Source: Canna indica
Taxonomy: Eukaryota > Streptophyta > Magnoliopsida > Zingiberales > Cannaceae
Assembly: GCA_034359265.1 (NCBI GenBank)
Contig: CP136890.1
Location: 42,630,501-42,694,500 of the forward strand
Length of the DNA stretch: 64,000 nt
Direction: 5' to 3'
Shown: positions 10,994 through 22,038 of the stretch, one piece after another
Numbering within the stretch: the stretch's first letter is position 1
How the letters are laid out: the number at the start of each line of letters is the position of its first letter
Translations under genes and position numbers: made by a program
Notes under the pieces: model-generated
Told to the model about the DNA's origin: nothing
The model's database searches: none
What the model saw: the letters and a program-made list of their open reading frames with translations, nothing else

Positions 10994-12376
10994 TGATTTT
11001 AATCTTGATTTTGATGATAACAAATATGAAACTAATGTATTTATGAAAAAATATTTTCAGGTTCCATATCGGTTTGTGTGCGTCGTCCCCAATCAAAAAA
11101 ATTAGAAAAATAAGAGAAATCAGCAAGGACGATCATCGACACTTGGATTTCGTTGGGAAGATAAAGTTTAGATTTAGGGTGTCTAGCATGTGTTGTAAAT
11201 CCTCTATTTGATGCATAAGAACCCAAAAACCGAAACCCAACCCCAAAACATGAAAACTTGGAAAATAAAAAAATGACCCTGAAATTCACTAAGCCTAGGG
11301 AGCTTCTTGGAGGGCAATATGACCTAGATATTTTCTTGGCACAAAAAGTTCCGATAATTGTTCCTTAGGTAAAAAGTAGTTAACGATATATTTTGAAGGT
11401 ATTTGACTCGGAAGATTATAAAATTTCTGAAAAAGACCCCAAAAGATAGATTTTGATTCTTACGGATTTTGATTTCTAGATATTTTTATTGAATCCAAAT
11501 AGGGGCAATCCTTATATTCAAATGGGGGTAGCCATCAGCCGGCCACCGAGCGGCACGGCGCCAACTGGCAGAAAAACGCTCGTTGGGAGTGGCTGTCTTG
11601 GCTCCTTTACTCATGGCTTATAAATACAAGCCATGAGAGCCTTCCTTAGGGGTAATAAAACATATTGATTCATCATTTGATCCTATACTAAACCTTCATT
11701 GAGATATTCTTTGTAAAACCATAGCTTTGATCCTCACATTCTTGATTGAGCCTTCATTCTTCATCGATTCATTATCTTGAGGCATCAAGAGGACTAGAGA
11801 GTTTCTTTTGGAACGAAGTATTTGTTGTATTATTTATTTCCTCCATTGTTTGTGTATTTTATTATTTATTTCATTGTATTTCCAAGTGTGAAGACCTAGG
11901 TTTCTAGGTCTTTTATAGTTGGTGGTTGCCTTAGTGCTAAGGCTTAATTCCACCAGTGTATACATAATTTGCTAGGATTAGTTGAGTTATCCTTATTATG
12001 GTTGAGGTGGGAGAGTGCTCTTGGTAGGAAGGCGGGATACTTCTGGGTGTGGAAGTGCCTTCGTCTTGAGAGCGAAGACTCTTCGGTGAAAATGTTTACA
12101 TTGTAAGGAAACTAATTAATCTAGTAAAGCTAGTTTAGAAATCCTAAGCAGGGTGCTTATGTAGTGGAGTAGGCATTGGGGCCGAACCACTATAAATCTC
12201 ATTGAGTTAGCATTGATACTTTGTGTGTTAATTTACTTCTTATTATTTATTGCTTCTGTTTGCTATTGATATTGTGTTTAGCCTAACTAATCAAGAAACG
12301 ATTAAAACCAAAATTAGGTTAAAGTTTTAGTTAACACACAATTTACTCCCCCCCTAGTGTGGCCATTACACCAACA
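10994..12376 (+). repeat. 5'-truncated Sirevirus-type LTR between inverted gag fragments
   Basis: From GATGATAACAAATATG (about 11017) to TGGCCATTACACCAACA (12376) this matches the other LTRs of the TGTTGGC family, including TATAAATACAAGCCATGAGA near 11620. The conserved end reads GTAGTGGAGTAGGCATTGG (about 12159) and then the C-rich terminus before CCAACA. The first about 30 bases (TGTTGGCCTAAGG...) are missing, and the flanks (AGCAT and TGGCT) do not form a TSD. It is therefore a rearranged copy, not a clean solo LTR. Frames inside it are not genes. Confidence 0.7.
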
Positions 12377-12925
12377 TGGCTAGGGCAATCTGGTCGACAA
12401 ACTGTCCGATAAGGAAGTCCTCGGTCTTGGAGTAGATCCGCGATGAGAAGAACTAGTTGGTGAAGACTCGGGATAGCTCATCAAAGGTATGTACGGACGC
12501 TGGCGGAAAAGTAGAGAACTAGAGTAGCACCATCTTCTCCAAAAAGGTTGGAAAGGCTCGATAGAGGATAGAGATGGTTGCACCATTGAGAAGCATCATT
12601 GACCTCAACATTGTCGGGTGGGTGGTCGAATTGCCTGTGTCGTCGTAGGGCTGGAGTGTGGTCGGCAGTTTAAAGTTGTCAGGAAGACACTACCATGATA
12701 TGTTCGGCGAAAGATCTCAAGTCGATGGTGGGGGGACGAACGGTCTCCGTGACCCTAGTTTCCGCCTCTTCTTTCTGATGGTGTGTACTAGAGACTTCGT
12801 CCCAAAAAGCAGAGGTTGGCTTCCCGGTCTTCTCTAGGTGGTTGTCTTCATCATGCTTTGAATGACGATGATCACACTTAGCCGAGTGTTGCTCACTAGG
12901 TTGTTTTAATGCCTAGATTTGGGTT
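12377..12925 (-). pseudogene. Tat-like gypsy gag fragment (minus strand)
   Basis: On the minus strand a frame can be followed from about 12720 to 12377: SPFAEHIMVV, then LRSMMLLNGATIS, then YRAFPTFLEKMVLL, FSTFPPASVHTFDELSRVFTN and FVDQIALAM. These are the same gag landmarks as in 10134-10992 (PFVEHIM, TFPTFLGK, FDDLSCVF, FADxIAL), but with a gap where the plus-strand copy has an extra about 40 residues. It contains in-frame stops. A CACTA element begins directly beyond it at 12930. Confidence 0.7.
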
Positions 12926-12929
12926 GTTA

Positions 12930-13310
12930 CACTACTAGAATTGTCGTCATCATCGACGGCTCAAGCCTTGGATGTACCATCGGTGACAACTATCACGCAC
13001 GGTGTTAGCCATGGCAAAACACCGTCCCTGATGTGCCCGTCTCAGATAAGATGTGACGGCGTCTCTTAGTCGTCACATGTAATCATCAGCGACAGCCGCG
13101 GGCGACATCTGATTTAAACACATCAGTGACGGCTGTAGGCGACTGTCACTGATACAAACACATCAGCCACGACCTCGGGGTGTCGGTAATACTATTAGCA
13201 ACCATGATATTCGGTGCTACCCAGGCCATCAGCCATTTACGATAAGCTTTCAGCCACGGCTTAGTGACGGTCGACCGTGGGTAAGCCATGGCTGAAGGTA
13301 TATCTTGTAA
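12930..13310. repeat. CACTA terminus and subterminal repeats
   Basis: The terminal CACTACTAGAA is followed by multiple direct and inverted copies of words such as CATCAGTGACGGC, GACTGTCACTGAT and CCACGGCTTAGTGACGG. GC-rich subterminal repeats of this sort are the binding region for TNPA-like proteins in En/Spm elements. A binding role here is inferred from the family. Confidence 0.75.
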
Positions 13311-13311
13311 T

Positions 13312-13564
13312 TGAAAAAAATAAATATTTTGTAAATTCCTGTATACAATGATATTTAGAGATTACAATCTATTTTCAATCACAGATTACAACCAAAAAAC
13401 ATCATACACATCCATTTGAAACCAAACATAGAAGTTTTACATAAATATCATCAATCTAAACCTCAAACCAGAGGCAAACAATTATCAAAATATCATATAT
13501 ATAAAACCATAAGTATATAAAAAACTATCAGTATACAAATAAGTATCAAAATATAAACAAAATA
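13312..13564. other. CACTA interior non-coding
   Basis: AT-rich sequence lies between the subterminal repeats and the 3' end of the Transposase_24-like gene. It probably contains the gene's 3' untranslated region. No repeat or gene was recognised. Confidence 0.4.
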
Positions 13565-14376
13565 CAATAAACTAAAATCTCGTGGCTGCGGTGGAGGTGG
13601 TGGAGGCGGTGGAGTCAACATCGACTGGGTCGGGAGCGTCGACTTGGTCGAGGAGGACGACGACTGTGACCTCATCGGTAGAAGGCCAGAGTGGGACACA
13701 ATCTAAGTGAGGGAGTGCATGCATGTTCTGCATCGTCTGTCTCAACAATTCATTCGTCTGTCTCTGCTCCTCCGTCGTTTGTCTGTGTTGGGTGAGCTCC
13801 GACTCCAACACCGCTATCTGGCTCTGGTCCTACGCCCGAGATGTCGAGGGCCGTTCACTCGCAGTCGGAGGGGTCGGTGCCCCAAGTGGCCCGAGCACAG
13901 TGCGTGCATGGCCACTCTCTGCAAAGTCATAAACACGATCGTGCTCCCAGCCACCTACGGCCTCCACCCAAGCTCATGCGTAGAACTCCTCCAGTGTGCC
14001 TCCACGCTCGATGACAGTCCTTGTGTATGTTTCCTACATGTGTTTATATTTTAAATATATATAAACTATAAATAAAAATTGTGTAAATCAAATAGACATA
14101 AAACTTTCTATTATGATCAAGGCTCTGCCAACAACGTAGTCCCCCACTCCTCGTCGACGACGGTGAGTGTGCTCAAACACCTCCATCATTGACGAGCGTT
14201 GGACGGTGCCGTCCTCCGCCACGCGCGTCTTACATTAGAAATCAAATACATTTGTATCATTATACACAATATATAATTTAATTAAAAATAATTAAATTAT
14301 ATATACCATACGACGCTCATAAACCGCAAAAGACACAGAGCCACCAGTGTGGCGTGCCCCCGTGCCGTCCCCCCCG
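13565..14376 (-). pseudogene. CACTA Transposase_24-like gene, 3' portion
   Basis: This is the downstream part of a plant Ptta/En/Spm (Transposase_24, TNPA-like) gene on the minus strand. From 14376 the coding sequence reads through ARHTGGSVSFAVYERRM to a GT donor near 14308. The next exon (about 14230-14115) encodes VQRSSMMEVFEHTHRRRR, the family's conserved S-MxEVFxxTHxRK-like block. A last exon (about 14040-13600) encodes VIERGGTLEEFYA, VYDFAESGHARTVLGPLG and a Gln-rich coiled coil (LTQHRQTTEEQRQTNELLRQ). Two in-frame stops show it is dead. The exon at 14376 is the exact continuation of coding sequence at 22039; a retrotransposon sits between. Confidence 0.75.
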
Positions 14377-15755
14377 TGTTGGCTTTAGGTTTTCAACCTT
14401 AGCCTTAATCTCAGTTTTGATGGTTTTGAATATAACAAACATGGGACTAATAATTTCATTGAGAATATCTTTTAGGTTCCATATCAATTAGCGTTCGATG
14501 TCCTCGATCGAAAATATCGGAAGAAATTGGAAATCGGAAAGACATTGATCGTCGCGCTCGAGTTTGTCACGGAAGTTTATCGAAGATCGACAAGTGCACC
14601 AAAGTCGCATGGATGAGTCCAAAGATCAAGTCAAAAGCTCTCCAAGATGATGCTCGTTGAAAGCCGGAACCTGGAAACCAAGCGCGGAAGAAATAGGCTG
14701 AAGAAATAAACTTTAGCCTAGGTTCGATCAATCGGGCGGTCGACCGACCTACTGATACACGAAGACGCAGATTACGTCGATCGACCGATGAGTCGATCGA
14801 AGATCGGGATCGATGTTTTTGCGTCTTGGTGGTCGACCAATCGGTCGACCGACCACAGAGTAAAGAGCAATGGTCGAAGCTGTGGTCGACCAGTTGGTCG
14901 ACCGACCATGCGACCGGCGGCCTGTAACGGATAGTTTTCTATCCGTTGAACAGTCGTTTCTTCACGAGGGTATAAATATACCCTCATATGATTCTTTTAA
15001 ACTTCTGCCTTGATGATTACAGATTTTATTGAGCCATTAAAAGGAAGAATTGAGCCTTCCAAAGATTGATCAAGTGCGCTCTACTATTTCCGCAAACAAT
15101 CTCTCAAGCGCCAACTGCTGCTCCTCAACTCGGGTTTTGATCAAGCTCATCCCTTGACGAGTTGGAGACTATAAGGCTTGAAAAGAGCATTCATTCTTGG
15201 TTTTACTCATTGAGCTCTTTTCATTGTAATTTTATTTGTTATTTGAACTGTGTTTGATTTGAGTTTCTCGGACCAGGTGTTAGGTCTTGAATTGGGTGAA
15301 GTGATATCCATGTGAGGGAGTAAAGCCACTTGTGTAAACTTAATGTTTACTAGGATTAGTTTAGTTGTCCCTTAGGGTTGAGGTGGAAGAGGACTCTCGA
15401 TAAGAACGAGGTGACTTCCGGGTGTGGAAGTGTCTTAGGTCGAGAGTGCGTCTCTTCGGTGAAAAGTCCTCGTGTGTAAAAGAAACGTAAATTATTCTAG
15501 TAAAACTAGTTTGGAAATACTAAGCGGGGTGCTTAGGTAGTGGAGTAGGCATTGGGGCCGAACCACTATAAATTTTGTGTTTGCATTGATTTATTATGTG
15601 CTTTATTGCTTTATCATTTATAAGCTTCCACATCTAATCGTCAAATTGCATATTGCCTAAATCAATCTAAGTAAACGTTTAAAATTGGGATTTAGGCCAA
15701 TTGAATTAGTAAACACACTATTCACCCCCCCTCTAGTGTCACCATTTCGCCAACA
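14377..15755 (+). repeat. 5' LTR of gag-only Sirevirus-like element
   Basis: This starts TGTTGGCTTTAGG and ends CGCCAACA, 1379 bp. A palindrome cluster (CGGTCGACCGACC-type) spans about 14725-14925. A TATAAATATACCC box near 14971 is placed as a promoter just before the likely transcription start. It is about 97 bp shorter than its 3' partner, and the missing part lies in the palindrome cluster. Confidence 0.9.
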
Positions 15756-15757
15756 AG

Positions 15758-15769
15758 TGGTATCAGAGC
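15758..15769 (+). other. primer binding site (initiator tRNA-Met type)
   Basis: TGGTATCAGAGC lies two bases after the 5' LTR end. It is identical in core to the PBS of copia A and to that at 60709. Confidence 0.9.
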
Positions 15770-15822
15770 GGGTCGTAGATTGTGATTTCACCATCCCTTT
15801 TACAATTCGTCTTGATCTAGAA

Positions 15823-17303
15823 ATGACTCTAGAGTCGGTAGCGTCTACACCTCCTAGGTTTGATGCCTCTAACTTTGGTCTATGGAAATATAGGATGTAC
15901 ACCAATTTAAAGACTAAAGGGTTTGGAATCTTTAACATGCTACATTTGGAATTCATTGAACCTAAGGTTGACATGAATGCTTGGAGTGAATTAGATAAAA
16001 AAATGTTTATAAGTATAATAGAGATGCCATGAATTATATTCTTTGCACATTACCAAATGGCATCTTAGAAAAAGTCATGCATTGTTCTTCGGCTTTTGAT
16101 TTATGGGTCTCGTTAAATGTTTTATATGATTATGCCAAAACCGAAGAAATTGGCACTTTTGATGAAGGTGGTGATGACAATGGTCACACACCTACTAATA
16201 ATCTTGGTTTTGATGTCCAAAGTTCTTCTAGTCAAAGAAGTAGCACCAAGAGCCGAAAAAGAAGAGTAATCTGTCATGCTTGCAAATAGAAGGGGCTTGT
16301 GAAGAAAAATTGCCCAAGCATGAAGAACAAAGCAAGGGAGAGGTCAAGTGCTTCCACCTCCACCTCTCACACATTTGAAGCACCCTCTAGCAATGACTAT
16401 GAAGATACCTCAAAAGTTTGCCTCATGAGTACCAATGATGAGGTATAGTCTCTCCCTTCTAGTCATAATAATGAAAATGTTAGTACTAGCTCTTCTAATT
16501 CTCATGATATGCAATATGATGAGTTAGTAAGCGAATATAAGATAATATACACCATGCTTACTAAAATGGATAAGGAAAATAAGATGCTAAATAAAGAAAA
16601 TGTAATGCTTAATTCGCATGTGCATGAATTAAAGCTAGAAAATGAGAAATTGAAGTCTAACTCATTTGATTTATGTCATGATAGATTGAATTTTGAGCTT
16701 AAGGACTTAAAGCTTGAAAATGGAAATTTAAAATTTGAGAATTCAAAAATAGTAAGTGAGAACAATATATTGAAATCTCAACTATATGCCATGCATAAGT
16801 CAATTGAAGTTTTGAAAGATGAGATTTTGGTTTTGAACAAGGAAATACATAATTTGAGAAACTCAACTTCCTTCAAGACAAATGGAAAGAAAAATATTTC
16901 CTTCAAGAATGCCTATGATCATCATAAATCTCATGCTATGCATTCTAATGCAAAATCTCATGCTATGCATCCTAATGCAAAATCTCATATTAGGCATTGC
17001 ACTTCTAAACCTCAAATTCAAAAGAAAAATATTTCACTTAAGAATGCTCATGACCATCATCCTTTTCATGTCAAGCATTCTAAGGATAAATCTCATGTCC
17101 ATAACAGAAATAAAAAGAAATTTAATGGATATTGCTTTTGTTGTGGTGTATTTGGGCACGCCATCCATGATTGCGCATTAAAGAGAAATCCAAGTGTTGC
17201 TAGGACTGTTTGGGTACCTAAACCCACTCACCCCCAAGGACCCAAAGCCATTTGGGTACCAAAAATTTCTTCTCTTGTAGGGGGAGTCACCACACAAGGG
17301 TAA
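15823..17303 (+). pseudogene. Sirevirus-type gag of the gag-only element
   Basis: This would encode capsid and nucleocapsid. The start is ATG at 15823, 53 bases after the PBS. The N-terminal part (TPPRFDASNFGLWKYRM) is the usual copia gag opening. A frameshift occurs near 16028, then stops at 16288-16290 and 16447-16449 interrupt an otherwise continuous protein. A first, degenerate zinc knuckle is ICHACK...NC at about 16270-16310. The long final frame (16509-17303, 264 residues) has a coiled coil (residues 1-120), His-rich repeats (KSHAMH, about 140-170), a clean CCHC knuckle (CFCCGVFGHAIHDC, about 222-235) and two WVPK motifs (VWVPKPTHPQ and IWVPK) that mark the gag/protease boundary in Sireviruses. 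No protease follows. Confidence 0.85.
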
Positions 17304-20290
17304 AGAGAATTGAAGAATTGAAGTTGACCTTGGATCTATATGAGAAATCTCCAAGAGGTTGCAACTTCAAATCATCATGATGCCTAAAGAATGGAAAGTG
17401 GCATCTAGGTACATTTTGATATCATCTCCTTACTTTACCTTATTTTATTTTAGTTGGAGATTATGATACATGTCAATTTGAGTTATTTTTCCCGCTCTTG
17501 TAAAAGAGTCCTTTCAAAAATTATTTTTGATTTTTTGATCCCCGATCTCCGCGGAGATCTATGTTGCCTGTAATGGGCCTAAGCGACCTTGCGGTTCTAA
17601 ATCATAGGCTTTTTGTGGCTTTTGGTTTTCAACCAATAGGAAGGGTTGGAGATATTATTTTTCAAAATCTTAGTTTTTGAGATCTCTTGATTCATTTTGT
17701 TATCATGAATAATTTCTTTGAAAATGAATCCATGCTACTTAGTGAAGTTGAATTTGGAAAATGATACTTGGTTTTTCACTTCACTATTTAGTTTGATAGT
17801 TTGCATGTAGATTTGATTTCATTTTTCAATTTTGAAGTATTCTTGCAAGTTATAAGTTTTTAGGAATGCTAATTAGGAAGAAAAAGATTAGTTTGGCTAA
17901 ACCATCATGAATAGGGTATAACCTTGGTAAATTCAAAATCTTTGTGTTATACCTCAATGTTTAAGTTTAAACTATGTCTCTATACTCATGATTAGATTTG
18001 CATGCTAACACACTTGAATTCTCATGAGTAGGTAGAATATTAGAACTTAGGCAAATTTCATTAAATGAAACTTGCTCTAGGTTGATACTTGCTATTAGAG
18101 ATATTTCTTTAAGACAAAACTAGTTAAACTTGTTTAGGGACCTTATGCCTCAAATAGTTCACATCTTGATCCCTTTGATTCATTTTGATATCATTGTATT
18201 CATCTTAAAATGAATCTTAACTATCTAGCATAGGTTAAGGTTTTAAATTAAATTTTGCATTGATCCATTGCTAGTTAGTATGTTAGCTTGTTAGTTGACA
18301 TATTATTTTATTATGATACTAATGATGTCTACTTGCAAATTATGAATGTAAGTGAAGATAATACTATCTAAAAGAAAATGAAAAAGTTGGGCAAATTTTC
18401 AAGAAAAATGTATGAATTTTATTTTGCAAAAATCTAAATTTAATACTTGAATGGTTATGCTTTAATGATGTCTATATATACTCATGATTATTTTTGCATG
18501 ATAAATATATGAAATTTCATGAGTAGATAATTATTTTGATAACTTATGCAATTTCATGATATCTTGATTGAATGAAACTTGCTCTAGGTTAAAACTTATG
18601 TTAGAGACCTCATTTTAAATAAATACCAAACAAACATGTTTAGATACACTTATCACATGAGTCTAGGTGTTTAAAAATGAAAATTCATGTGTAGATGAAA
18701 ATGTGATAACTAGATCGCATTAGTGGACTTAAGTTTAAAGGGTTTGACCCAAGTCAACAAATTGATTTGGACACTTGATTTTAAGTCCAAACTTCATAAA
18801 CATATTTAGAAATAGGTATGATATATTTTCATGCATTTAGAGTGAAAAATTCATATGGATATGGATAAAATGACAAGAAGATTAATTCATGTTTACCTCT
18901 CTTTGAACCTAGTTGACCCAAGTCAAGAAGTTGACTTAAAGGTCTCATTTTCAATCCATATTTGTGGAACATGTTTATATTTACTCATGTTAGGTATCCA
19001 TAGGTTTATATTTGAAAAATCATGAGTAAATGTTAAGATTGAAACTTAGCAAGTTTCATAAAAACTAGTTTAGTTTTGAATGAAACCATGCTAGGTTGAT
19101 ATCTTGACTTAAGAATATAATTTTCGTCTCAAACTTGACATACACTCTTTATATGACCATTATGTGGTGTCATGAAAGTTTGAATGAAAACTAAGCATTC
19201 TTTGAAAATAAATGAAAAATTATGAAATTGTCATTTGTTCAACAATTGGTATCACCAATTTCAGTTATTTCTAGGAAAATATAGAAAAATCTTTTTTAAA
19301 TGATTCTTGAAACTACACATTCATTGAAAAATCTAGTATGTTGTGTAAAAATTTCAAAAAGTTTAATCAAAAATCTAATTTATAGTAAAATTTTGAAGTT
19401 GGATTTTCAAAATGCAAAGTATCATCTTTTTGAAATATCAATTTTGTTTCAATACTTTGATTTTTCGGAAACTTCAAATGAAAGTTTGTGTATACCATGT
19501 TGATTATGTTTCTAATATTATTCACACCATTTCTTGAGCAAAATCATTTCTAGGAATGATTTTGATATTTTGGATGATAGCTAGGATCCATTTGTTTATT
19601 TGTCAAACAATATAGGATGAAAAATGAACTTAGAAAATTCATTGTAAGTTCAAACTTGATACATGCATTTCAAATGACCATTCAATATTTGGTATCAAAA
19701 TTTTCATCCAAAAATTAGTTTCAAAAATAATTGTCAAAATATGAGTTTGTATAAACTCAAAAGTTTGATTTTTTGAAAACTTGAAATATAGGTTGACCTA
19801 AGTCAACAAAGTGAATTAAAAATCTCATCTTAAGCCCAAACTTAATTCATAGACTTCATTATCTCATGTTTGATGTCTAGGTGTCCAAATATGAGAAAAC
19901 ATGAGAAGATAACAAAACACTTGAGACTTAGCATTTTCATAGTTTTCATGCTTATTTCAAATGAAAACATGCTAAGTTAATATTTGGATTAAATGACATT
20001 AGTTTCACTTCAAACTTAATATACATGATTTAAATGACCATATCTTGATATCTTGAAAGTTTGAATGAAATATAAGAATGTCATGAAAAAGATTTGAGTG
20101 CATACATATTTTTTGAATTGTATCTATCATCTTTTATCATGTATGATTTAAGGTTTATATCAAATATATTGTTTTCCATCCCTTAGTTGAGATTGTCATG
20201 TTTCATGAAAAAAAAAAATCTTTAAAGTCTCAACTCCATGAAAAAATACTTGTGTTTCATCCCTTTAACTAGATAGACCATTCTTACCCT
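17304..20290 (+). other. non-coding interior with diverged long repeats (gag-only element)
   Basis: About 3 kb has no frame over 67 codons. It is AT-rich and built from old, diverged repeats. A block containing AATGAAACTTGCTCTAGGTT or close variants recurs at about 18065, 18577, 19080 and 19970. A phrase like CCAAGTCAACAAATTGA recurs at about 18748, 18912 and 19798. TCATGAGTAGA-like and AAATGACCAT words recur throughout. In an autonomous Sirevirus the pol gene and an envelope-like or spacer region occupy this position. No pol residues can be recognised. Confidence 0.7.
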
Positions 20291-20297
20291 TTTTTAT

Positions 20298-20562
20298 TGA
20301 TGTCAAAAGGGGGAGAGAAGTATTAGAAAAAGGGGGAGAAGTGTATAAGAAAAACGGGAAGAAAAGTATGTATGTTGATAGGGGGAGAAGTGTATAAATG
20401 AAAAAAGGGGAGGAAACTATAGGAAATCCATGCATATAGATAGGGGGAGTTTATTTCATAGATATGTATGTTGATAGAGGGACAAATGCCTTAGTTGATA
20501 TCCTATATGCTTTAATGATATATTTTCTTATGGATCTTTGTCATCATCAAAAAGGGAGAGAT
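20298..20562 (+). other. multiple polypurine tracts before 3' LTR
   Basis: Short AAAAGGGGGAGA-type tracts occur at about 20306, 20330, 20380, 20441 and finally AAAAAGGGAGAGAT at 20549-20562, just before the 3' LTR. The last is the normal PPT used to prime plus-strand DNA. Several upstream copies after a conserved TTTTTATTGATGTCAAAAGG phrase are a known Sirevirus hallmark. The same arrangement is seen at 63250-63601. Confidence 0.8.
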
Positions 20563-22038
20563 TGTTGGTTTTAGGTTTTCAACCTTAGCCTTAATCTCGG
20601 TTTTGATGGTTTTGATGATAACAAACATGAGACTAATAATTTTATTGAGAATATCTTTCAGGTTCCATATCAATTAGCGTTCGATGTCCTCGATCAAAAA
20701 TATCAGAAGAAATCGGAAATCGGAAGGACATTGATCGTCGCACTCGGGTTCGTCGCGAAAGTTTATCGAAGATCGACAAGTGCACCAAAGTCGCTTGGAT
20801 GAGTCCAAAGATCAAGTCAAAAGCTCTCCAAGATGATTCTCGTTGAAAGCTGGAACCTGGAAACCAAGCGCGGAAGAAATAGGTTGAAGAAATAAACTTC
20901 AGCCTAGGTTCGATCGATCGGGCGGTCAACCGAATGATGGTAAAGTAGCAGAGCTACTTCGGTCAACCGGGCGATCGACTGATGGAAGCCCAAAATGGGC
21001 AGTAGCTCGGGCGGTCAACTCGTCGGTCGACCTGCTGATACCCGAAGACGCAGATCACGTCGGTCGACCGACCTGTCGACCGAAGATCGGGATCGATGTT
21101 TTTGCGTCTTGGCGGTCGACCCGTCGGTCAACCGACCACAGAGTAAAGAGCAGTGGTCGAAGCTGCGGTCGACTAGTCGGTCGACCGACCATTCGATTGG
21201 TGGCCTGTAATAGATAGTTTTCTTTCCGTTGAACAGTTGTTTCTTCACGATGGTATAAATATACCCTCATATGATTCTTTTAAACTTCTTCCTTGATGAT
21301 TACAGATTTTATTGAGCCATTAAAAGGAAGAATTGAGCCTTCCAAAGATTGACCAAGCGCGCTCTGCTATTTCCACGAACAATCTCTCAAGCGCCAGTTG
21401 CTGCTCCTCAACTCGGGTTTTGATCAAGCTCATCCCTTGACAAGTTGGAGACTACAAGGCTTGAAAAGAGCATTCATTCTTGGTTTTACTCCTTGAGCTC
21501 TTTTCATTGTAAGTTTATTTTTTATTTGAACTGTGTTTGATTTGAGTTTGTAAGACCGGGTGTTAGGTCTTGAATTGGGTGAAGTGGTATTCTTGTGAGG
21601 GAGTAAAGCCACTTGTGTAAACTTAGTATTTACTAGGATTAGTTTAGTTATCCCTTAGGGTTGAGGTGGAAGAGGACTCTCGATAAGAAGACGGTGACTT
21701 CCGGGTGTGGAAGTGTCTTAGGTCGAGAGTGCGTCTCGTCGGTGAAAAGTCCTCGTGTGTAAGGGAAACGTAAATTAATCTAGTAAAACTAGTTTGGAAA
21801 TCCTAAGCGGGGGGCTTAGGTAGTGGAGTAGGCATTGGGGTCGAACCTTTATAAATTTGTGTTTGCATTGATTTATTATTGTGCTTTATTGTTTTATCAT
21901 TTATAAGTTTTCGCATCTAATCGTCAAATTGCATATTGCCTAAATCAATCTAAGTAAATGTTTGAAATTGGGATTTAGGCCAATTGAATTAGTAAACACA
22001 CTATTCACCCTCCATCTAGTGTCGCCATTTCACCAACA
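20563..22038 (+). repeat. 3' LTR of gag-only Sirevirus-like element
   Basis: This starts TGTTGGTTTTAGG after the PPT and ends TTTCACCAACA, 1476 bp. It matches the 5' LTR closely, apart from scattered substitutions and an extra about 97 bp in the palindrome cluster (about 20925-21030). The cluster spans about 20910-21195. Reading frames inside it are by-products of the repeated motifs. Confidence 0.9.

Larger units (their letters stand above)
14377..22038 (+). mobile_element. gag-only Sirevirus-like LTR retrotransposon (7.66 kb, TSD CCCCG)
   Basis: This is a complete LTR element. The 5' LTR is 14377-15755 and the PBS 15758-15769. Gag is 15823-17303, followed by about 3 kb of non-coding interior, several AGGGGGAG tracts and a 3' LTR at 20563-22038. 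The 5-bp TSD CCCCG is exact (14372-14376 and 22039-22043). The gag type (long coiled coil, CCHC knuckle, paired W-V-P-K motif), initiator-Met PBS, multiple polypurine tracts and palindrome-rich LTRs are Sirevirus traits. No protease, integrase, RT or RNase H coding trace was found, so it was probably mobilised in trans, as proposed for gag-only (TR-GAG) elements. It interrupts the CACTA gene. Confidence 0.88.

Noticed and set aside
15758..15769. Possible tRNA-Met gene fragments at PBS sites (also 5721, 48628, 60709)
   Set aside because: Only the 12 bases complementary to the tRNA 3' end are present, each directly after an LTR end. No tRNA cloverleaf surrounds them.
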